A stretch of DNA of 64,000 nt from Zygnema cylindricum. Taxonomy: Eukaryota > Streptophyta > Zygnematophyceae > Zygnematales > Zygnemataceae. The stretch lies in assembly GCA_037447655.1 (NCBI GenBank), contig JBBHKE010000060.1:379602-443601 (forward strand), read 5' to 3'. The notes under the pieces were generated by a model, which had not been told where the DNA came from, did not search any database, and worked only from the letters and a program-made list of their open reading frames with translations. Positions within the stretch are counted from its first letter, which is position 1. Every line of letters begins with the position of its first letter. Both the position numbers and the translations under genes were made by a program. This document shows, in pieces, positions 57,224 through 64,000 of this stretch.

Positions 57224-58228
57224 TGTTGAAATAAGTAGTTTTTGTATTTTCTAGGTCTAAAATAAATTAGCGAAAACATATATAGAAAATGATGGCAGCT
57301 TGCCTCCATCTCTTCTCTCTTTCCACCCTACTTGTTGTAGTCACTGAAGGAGAGAGAGAGCGATGGAGCCATGGCTGCCTCAGCTCCATAGGAAGGACTA
57401 AAGAGTGACTTAAGTCACTCTCAACAAAAGGTTGAGTCCGGCAGGACTCCAACCCTTGACCGGTAGAGCGCGGCGTAGCCGTTAGCTCTAACCAATCTGG
57501 CCAATAAGTCCTTTAGATGATATAGGGTTTCATTTATATATAAATTATTGTACTACACTGAAATGATTTAACTGAAATATGGACGAAACGAACATAGAAC
57601 TTGTTAAGGTTTAGTGCGAACGTCATTTTGCACGAAACAAATGAAACGGACATTTGTTTTAAACGGTCGACATTTAATGTCGGATTTAATCCGACGGCGC
57701 ACGTCATCGCCGAGATCGCGGAATGGTCACTTTGGATTTTATGGACGTGGCATGACGTGGCCCCGCGTGGAAGGATGACATTCGGTCGCGAGAATTCCGA
57801 AGAATATACGAACGAGTGGAAAAATGACACGCGTCCACTCAGTAGCCTTGTCGTACACCGGCCGTACAGAAAGGACATCGACCGTAGTACCTTTTGTACT
57901 TTAGAGTAATATGATTGGTTTGTACTTTAGTAGATAAGGGTTGTGAGAGCGATTTAGGACTTAGGAAATTTTGGTAGATAGACACCTCTCTCTCTAAGAG
58001 AGCCTTGTATAAATTGGCATTTTTGCCGCCTCATAACTTATCGGCTGGTTGGTCGTTTTCAGTGATTATTTTTGCTACGCAATCAGAGGAGTCCATGCTA
58101 CACAGGGGTGCAGTCAAATTGTGAGTTTGCCTTCTTGGGCAGTAGTGGTTGTGGCTTCAAGTGGGTTAGTTAAATACTATCTAAAGGCTTCCTGTATTTT
58201 GTGGTCCGATGGAGGACACAGAATTGCA
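57224..58228 (+). mobile_element. 3' LTR of element B
   Basis: About 1005 bases, matching 47107-48115 with small changes, ending GGAGGACACAGAATTGCA and followed by CACTA. Confidence 0.93.
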
Positions 58229-58282
58229 CACTACTGTACTATAATGAATCTAGCAATGTTTGGGTGCCGAAGGCGTCTACGT

Positions 58283-58395
58283 CGCCCGTATTATCCGCTC
58301 GACCGTATGTTTAGGACTTGTATTATATGTTTTTGTTTTTTTTTTTATTTAAAAACCAACCCTAAACAAAAAACCCTATTTCACATACCCGATCC
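58283..58395. repeat. dispersed repeat, copy 2 (partner 20118-20230)
   Basis: CTCGACCGTATGTTTAGG, T-run, AACCCTA and ACATACCCGATCCC blocks in the same order as at 20118-20230. Confidence 0.5.
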
Positions 58396-58580
58396 CAAGA
58401 GGTGCCAAAGGTCCGCGCTAGGTGACGAAGGTCCCACACTTGTATGGAGGCTTGTTTAATACATACTGTATTGAACTACCGTGGAACGTACCTACGAAAC
58501 CTTTATTTTTTTTTGTATTTTGCTAACTCGGATGTACCCATTTTTTTTTGTTTTTGATCACTTGGCCGATTATGGCCGGC

Positions 58581-58775
58581 CCCCAAAATTTTGCACCCGA
58601 ATCCGTTCCGGATACGACGCGGCCGGCCAAATATGGATCGGGTACGGATTGGATTACCCAATTGCGGCCTCTGATTCACGACCAGAGGTCGCAAACGGTT
58701 AACTGAAACCGTAACCGACCATTTACCGACCGCCTGCGTCGGATCCGGAACGGATTTGGGTGCCAAATTTGGGGG
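58581..58775. repeat. inverted repeat pair, ~39 bp arms
   Basis: 58581-58619 (with GCACCCGAATCCGTTCCGGA) and 58737-58775 (with TCCGGAACGGATTTGGGTGC) pair with few mismatches. Possibly the arms of a foldback element; interior non-coding. Confidence 0.7.
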
Positions 58776-58871
58776 ACTGGGCGAATTCGGGTGGTGGGTG
58801 ATTCACAAAAATAAAAAAACATCGGTTACGGTCGGGTAAGCAAAAAACGAAAAAAAATGAAAGTTTTGTAC

Positions 58872-58917
58872 ATACTATCCAACATCATTGTACTTTGTAC
58901 TCTTGGTATCGTGGAAG
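58872..58917. repeat. 46-bp inverted repeat flanking element B, right copy
   Basis: Reverse complement of 47053-47098 with one mismatch. Confidence 0.9.
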
Positions 58918-60600
58918 TTATGAGGGAGATGTACCACTATTGTACTTATTCGGGTACGGGTGGTTACGGGTAGTCGCGAGAAATCGAGTTTCGGTTAAAC
59001 TTTTGTTTTTGTAAACTCTTTCGGGTAACGGTTAACAATTTTCGAGCGTGACATAACCCAGTCGGGTGTTGGGTACTCAGATTTTGAAAAGAAAAGCGGT
59101 CGGTTTCGGTTATTTAAAATTTTGACTTTTGCGACCTCTGTTCATGGTACGAGTTCTTGAAAGTCCCATGTTACTCGATACGATCCCGTTACCGTATTGA
59201 GGTTCTGGAATTTTTGTCGATACGCTATACCGACTACTGTACTGTGATGTACAGCATTGTAGTTTTGGAACGGATGTGCTACACACTTTACGTTTATAGT
59301 AAAAAGTCCGAAGGGCTAGGTTCCTATATGGTCATAAAACGCACTGAATGCTTATATATATCGTACTAAATACGAGATACTCGTACGAAAGTTCCGCACT
59401 TGAGAAAAAATAGTTCAACAGTCGCACCAGCTTCCGTCCCTAGAAGGATACGGTCTGCCGTACGGTCATATGGACGGCTTTTAGCTCTCCGTCAGAATGT
59501 ACGGCTAAGAGACTCTGTACGTACGGCTCAGAACCGCTGGGATAGGCCGATGGCTTTCCCGCCCAACATCTTGTCATTTTGGTGAGCTCAGAGCGCGGGA
59601 AAAAACATTGCCCAGCAACCGTTGTTTGACACGTGGCAAAAAATTTGTTGCTGTTGCTATGTACGTTTCGCTTCATTACAGTACTGTACTGTAGCTCAGC
59701 TGCCGTTAAAAAAAAGAAAGAAAAAGTGTACCAAAAAAATTAGGGTTTGACTCAAACTTCCTGCAAGGCAGAAAACCTACACCATTAATACTCTTGCCAG
59801 AGAGACCAGAAAGTGACCGCCATATCTGAAAAACATAATACTAGATTTTTTAACTCCTAAAACTTTAGGTTATAGTGATTCTTTTTTACTTTAAGATTTT
59901 ACTGATTTTATTTTGCGAGGATGGGAGGATTGCCATTGGAAATTCTCTCTCTCTGTGAAGGATTTTTTGATCCACCGAATTCGATCTGCTGATGAAGGAT
60001 GGTTCGAGAATCGACTGTCCGAGATCCTCTTTGTTTTCCGTCGGTTGAATCCGACCACTTTGCTGCTGTTGAGCTTCATTTAAAACACTTTTTTTTCAGT
60101 AAAAACCTAAAAAATCTAAAAGCTATAAAAAATTGGACTAGGAAACTCTAACAAACTATAAAAAACAGCCTCTTAAACAGCCTCTTAAACCTAGAAAACC
60201 CTCTTAAATTCCGTAAAAACCCTAGAAATAACCACTTTAGTAAACCTTGATGTTATTACAGTTTATTATTTGTTATCACATTTTATTAACTGAAGGATAC
60301 ACTAAGTACTTCTCTGTTTTCTTTTTGATGCTTCTTTTTGCTTTTTTTTTTTTTTTTTCCCTCTAAAAACCCTAGATGTAACCACTTTAGTAATTTTTTA
60401 TGTTTTCACACTAATTCAAACCTCATCACATTCAATCAACTGTTATTACACCTTATTAACTGTTACTGCATTGCATCACAGTTTATTAGATTTTAACTTT
60501 GTTAACTGTTATTACACCTGCTTTAACTGTCAACACTTGGTTAAATGTTGTCACCTCTTTTTAGTTTTCTCCCTTTTTATTTTTTTCGCTTTTTGTCTTT
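58918..60600. other. no gene recognised; probable upstream part of the CPP gene
   Basis: 58950-59110 has CGGGTACGGGT-like repeats; 60100-60550 has loosely repeated ACCCTAGAA...CTGTTATTACA sequence typical of an intron. A short exon for the CPP N-terminus is expected here but was not identified. Confidence 0.35.
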
Positions 60601-60602
60601 TT

Positions 60603-60680
60603 TCAGGATTCTCTTTGGGGTAACTCTCTTTGTGTGGCAGTTTCTGATGCCTTAAATCTCTTCAATTCCCTAGAAATAAT
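60603..60680 (+). pseudogene. relic duplicate of the CPP N-terminal exon
   Basis: TTTCAG-GATTCTCTTTGGGGTAAC through CTGATGCCTTAAATCTCTTC parallels the exon at 60795 (GATTCTCCTTGTGTTAAC ... GACGCCTTATCTCCG). The copy reads DSLWGNSLCVAVSDALNLF and lacks the conserved SPI. Confidence 0.6.
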
Positions 60681-60794
60681 TATTGTTACAGTTTTAACTG
60701 TTGCTACACTTTATTGCTTATTATTGCTACACTTTAATACCTGTTGTGACACTAAATTTTTTCATTTTTGTTTTCCTTTTTTTTTATTTCTCAG

Positions 60795-61368
60795 GATTCT
60801 CCTTGTGTTAACTCTCCTTGTGAGGCAATTTTCGACGCCTTATCTCCGATTCGCCACACGAGAGCTTTCCACACCCAAGTGTACCAGGACCTCTCCTCCC
60901 TCCATCACTCCCCCCCTGCCATCTTTGTCTCTCCTCTGCAACACCGGCCTCGTCCTCGAAGGTCCTCCTCATCTCTTAATCTTTAATTACTTTTATTTCT
61001 GTGGCGCTATTTTTTGTGATAATATGATTGTTTTTTGTACATATGATTATAGTATAATTATTTCTGTGATAGTATATTGTATAATAGTGTTTATTTAAAC
61101 ATTTTACTATATAGTGATATATATATATATATACATTCTATCATTTTTTTTGTGAGAATGTTATGTATAATGATATTTCTGTGAACTGGTTGTGTATACC
61201 GTTTTTATAATGTAATCATTTTTGTGACAATATAGCATATAATGATGTATGTTATAGTATTTCTGTGAACTGGTTGTGTATACTGTTTTTCTACCACGGA
61301 TCTCAATGACTGAAGAATTTGTATCTTTGTCATGCAAACTGGTTCTGTATGTATATACCTATACAGGC

Positions 61369-61444
<76 letters not shown>

Positions 61445-64000
61445 GTGTGTGTTTTCAACCATGGATCTCAATAAAGACCTTTAATTTTTTTTTTTTGTCT
61501 TTAAGCAGGAAAAAGTTTTTTATTTTTTATTTTTTTATTTTCAATGTAGCTTGTGTTATCAATGTTTTCTTGCTGAACGTGTATTAATGTAGACTTAAAT
61601 ACTCATTGCAAATGCACTTACCATGGTCAGCTATGTACTTTTTGTCATGTTTGATGTTGTGTGATTTCTTCATTTGTTTTGAAGTTATTGCTCTTTTCTC
61701 AACTTTGAATAATTTACAAAATTACTAAATCTTTATGGTTTACTTAACTGTTAATATGTTTGAGTGACTTGGAGACTGACACAAAGGCTGGTGCTCTTCT
61801 GGTTTTCGGGTCCAGAGAGCTCGTTTTGGTTCTCAGGGATTTCTTACTTGCTTTACGAAGTTTATTGTTCTCTCTCGTCTTACAATTGTTCACCTGATTG
61901 TTTTAAGTGATATTTTACAAGGTTGGATGGCTTGGAGACGGATAAAGACGGTTCTTTTTTCTTCAATTAATTGTTTTTTGTGATTTTTACAAGTTTGGAA
62001 GATGGCCTCGAGACTGATACCGACAATTCTTTGTTATTCGGATGGACAGAGCTCGAGGGTTTTCAGCCTCCGATTTGACTTCCAATCGAGGGCCCGAATC
62101 CGGTTCAATAGGAGGAGAAGGAGAGCCCCAAACACCTCCTCAAGTTGCTGTGGAAACTGGACGTTCTTCCTCTTCTTTGGAGGCTCCTTGTAAAGCTGGA
62201 CAGAGCCTTTTCGTAACTCCACGGAGTTCTTTATCAATTGTCAATAATGATTCTCCTCCGAGTCGAGAGTCCATGGAAGCTTGTTTAATGGAAGAAAATG
62301 GCAGGATAATAGAGCATCCATTATCAGATGGTGAGAATAATCTGGACAAAAGGGGAATGCAGCAAGAATTTGGGAGGAGGAGTAGTGGCCACTGTTCTTC
62401 GAGGAATTTGGGTTTTCGTGAATTGGAGAAGCCGGGTGTTGCGTTGTTTTGCGAGTCTACCGATCTTCTTCGTGGCAGCAATTCTTCTTCTGATGGAGTT
62501 CACTGTTTGGTGGGAGCATCTTCAGTGGAGGCAAAAGTCAAAGTTGAAACTATTTGTCGGAGGACACTGGTGACACATGCAGAAAAAAGATCGGATTACT
62601 ATGAAGAAGAAGATGTATCTCTCAACGAAAGAGATTGGGAGGAAGAGTATTCTATCAGACAACCGAGTGATGGGACCGCACGTGAAGGAGCTTCTACGGA
62701 TATAAACACTTCCGTTAATGCCAAAAATGACGAAGAAAATGATGAAAACCGATATCGATCTCATTCTGGATTAAAATTGAAAAATCCATGCAGGATGTTT
62801 CTCCAGACGTCTTCGGTAAGCGAAGTTGAAAGTGATGTTTTGGATATGACTGTCCTTTTACTGCACATATTGTTGTCCTTTGTTATAAATGTCCATCATT
62901 AATGTCCTTTATTGCACACATTAATATCCTTTACCATTGTGACTGTTCTTTTATTCAAATTACTGTTCTTTTATTGCACATCTTAGTGTCTCCTATAATT
63001 TTTACTGGCTTTTGTGTATATTATGTCCTTTGTTGCAGTTACCGGCTGGTTTCGAATGGAATAATGGAGGGAATTGGAGCCCAAAACGCAATGTCACAGC
63101 GTCTGTTACGCAGACAGTGAACTCGAAAGTCATGACAACTGTTACAACTCTGGTGACCATGACTGAAAATCAAACTATATTACAAAATGTCTCCATTCCT
63201 GACTCTCCCGAAGAACATATTCTTACAGCGGCAAGTTTAGAGGAGCCACAACATGGAAGCTGGAGTATCAATTGCATGGAAGCTCCCGCCTCGTCGAATA
63301 TGGACGAGCTTCTTGCACCTGTGAACGAAGGTCCCGATGCGAATATGGAGTCTTTACAAAATCTGGATGACGATCCTATAGACAATATGGACGGTTGTAA
63401 TAAATCGGTTGTGGATACTGATATGCAGGCGGCGGCTGAGTCACTTGAGTGGATACGCTCTTCACCTTTGAAAATTGCTCGTCCGAGTTCTAAGTCTGGA
63501 GAAAAATTTCGGAAAACGCAGAGTGAAATTCAAACAACAAACAGCAACGAGTCGTCGAAAGTGCCCATGAAGGAAATTTCTGGTGAACCACAGCAATTTT
63601 CTGAGCGAAACAATGTTTTGTCAGGCGGGACAGCTGTTATCAACAACTATAAAACAGAAAGCTCGAAACAGGAGTTGAATGGTTCAACCGTTCGGTTTGT
63701 TAGAGGGGGAAATACTGTAAAAGCAGCAAGATCCATAGCTTTCAAAGACTCTGTTGTTGTTGCTGGTCAGGAAGAATCCCTTAAGAGCCCATCCAGTTCT
63801 CCTTCTCACACAAATTTGCCGAAAGAAAATTTGAGCATTCCCACGGCCTCGCAAGGATATCCCAGTCTCAATCCCAATCCCAATTCCAATCCCCATCCCA
63901 ATCCCCATCTCAATCTCAATCCCAATCCCGATCCTAATCCCAATCCCGATCCCAATCCCAATGCTAGCATTAATGTGGGGGCTTTGCCAAGTAATACACG
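60795..64000 (+). CDS. probable CPP/TCX (TSO1-like, CXC-domain) transcription factor, N-terminal part
   Basis: Exon 60795 to about 60961 reads [20 protein letters not shown], then [18 protein letters not shown] and a basic RPRPRR end. This follows the conserved N-terminal order of plant TSO1/TCX proteins (SP...I..LSPI...F..L......PPVF.SP......R). Later exons 62042-62815 (start may be an acceptor at 62050 or 62067) and 63039 to the window end are joined in phase 0 by a GTAAGC-CAG intron. They encode a long acidic, Ser/Asn-rich disordered region ending in Asn-Pro repeats. The diagnostic CXC cysteine-rich domains would lie beyond 64000. TCX proteins bind DNA in DREAM-type complexes that control cell division and flower or gametophyte development. 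The link between the first exon and the 62-kb exons is inferred from phase and order. Confidence 0.55.
61374..61441. repeat. (TA)n microsatellite
   Basis: About 65 bases of pure TA in the presumed first long CPP intron. Confidence 0.95.
61764..62045 (+). repeat. three exon-like repeats (LETD motif)
   Basis: About 61764, 61926 and 62001 share (GACTTGGAGACTGA / GGCTTGGAGACGGA / GGCCTCGAGACTGA), each able to read LETD followed by T or K. The last two are each preceded by GTGAT(A)TTTTACAAG. One may be a true exon; the others look like decayed tandem copies. Confidence 0.5.
62850..63000. repeat. TGTCCTTTTATTGCACAT repeats in CPP intron
   Basis: Five to six imperfect units of (TGTCCTTT(T)ATTGCACA) fill the intron 62816-63038. 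Confidence 0.75.
63857..63963 (+). repeat. hexamer repeat coding Asn-Pro units
   Basis: CCCAATCCCAAT-type hexamers with CAT, GAT and CTC variants keep the frame and code [12 protein letters not shown]-like sequence in the last exon. Confidence 0.9.

Larger units (their letters stand above)
47102..58233 (+). mobile_element. copia element B with nested insertions
   Basis: LTRs 47107-48115 and 57224-58228 (TGTTGAAATAAG ... GAATTGCA) are alike throughout, and the whole is flanked by CACTA at 47102-47106 and 58229-58233. Internal order is PBS, gag, PR, INT, RT, RNase H, PPT. Two later insertions, a solo A LTR (48135-49189) and a 3.5-kb LTR element (51165-54675), account for nearly 5 kb. Nested order: B first, then both insertions. 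Confidence 0.95.

Overview
This window looks like nuclear DNA of a streptophyte plant or green alga. The genes have introns with GT-AG borders and long T-rich tracts. They include a plant-restricted DUF1475 membrane protein, an LSM4 core and a probable CPP/TCX (TSO1-like) factor, set among many Ty1/copia retrotransposons and foldback DNA elements. A charophyte would fit, but nothing here proves a species. Two runs of ten N (26388-26397 and 41543-41552) are assembly gaps.

Layout. 1-2398 (+): the 3' part of a Wee1/Myt1-family CDK-inhibitory kinase, four exons. 2399-10660: intergenic DNA and probably an unrecognised intron; it holds repeated relics of the kinase 3' end and a swarm of foldback elements with CACCGTGAATCG-like ends. 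10667-13502 (+): three exons of a calmodulin/myosin-light-chain-like EF-hand protein, with a six-unit minisatellite in one intron. 15007-16330: a decayed LINE-type reverse transcriptase fragment and a small proline/tyrosine-rich ORF behind a TATA box. 16934-18908 (-): a complete five-exon DUF1475 gene. 19000-23780: low-complexity DNA, one foldback element and a 15-bp tandem array. 23788-26347 (+): two exons of LSM4, cut by the first gap.

26398-58233 is a retrotransposon cluster: a decayed copia relic (26900-28800 plus an LTR start); copia element A (31401-37874) with a mismatched 3' LTR; a solo LTR with CACGT target-site duplications; a deleted A-type element; an inverted type C LTR; and copia element B (47107-58228, CACTA duplications). 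B carries two nested insertions, a solo A LTR in its primer-binding site and a 3.5-kb non-autonomous LTR element in its integrase. A and B share gag-protease-integrase-RT-RNase H order and a primer-binding site that matches the anticodon half of initiator tRNA-Met, as in Drosophila copia, with the likely gag ATG inside it. Their LTRs carry an antisense tRNA-like block.

58234-60600 is mostly repeats. 60603-64000 (+) is the start of a probable CPP/TCX gene with duplicated exon relics, running off the end.

The host genes do not form a pathway or operon; each stands alone. All retroelement coding regions seen are broken by stops, frameshifts or insertions, so none looks autonomous now. The best candidates for undescribed biology are the half-tRNA primer site fused to the gag start, the tRNA-like LTR block, the short-internal nested LTR element, and the recurring two-part foldback composite.
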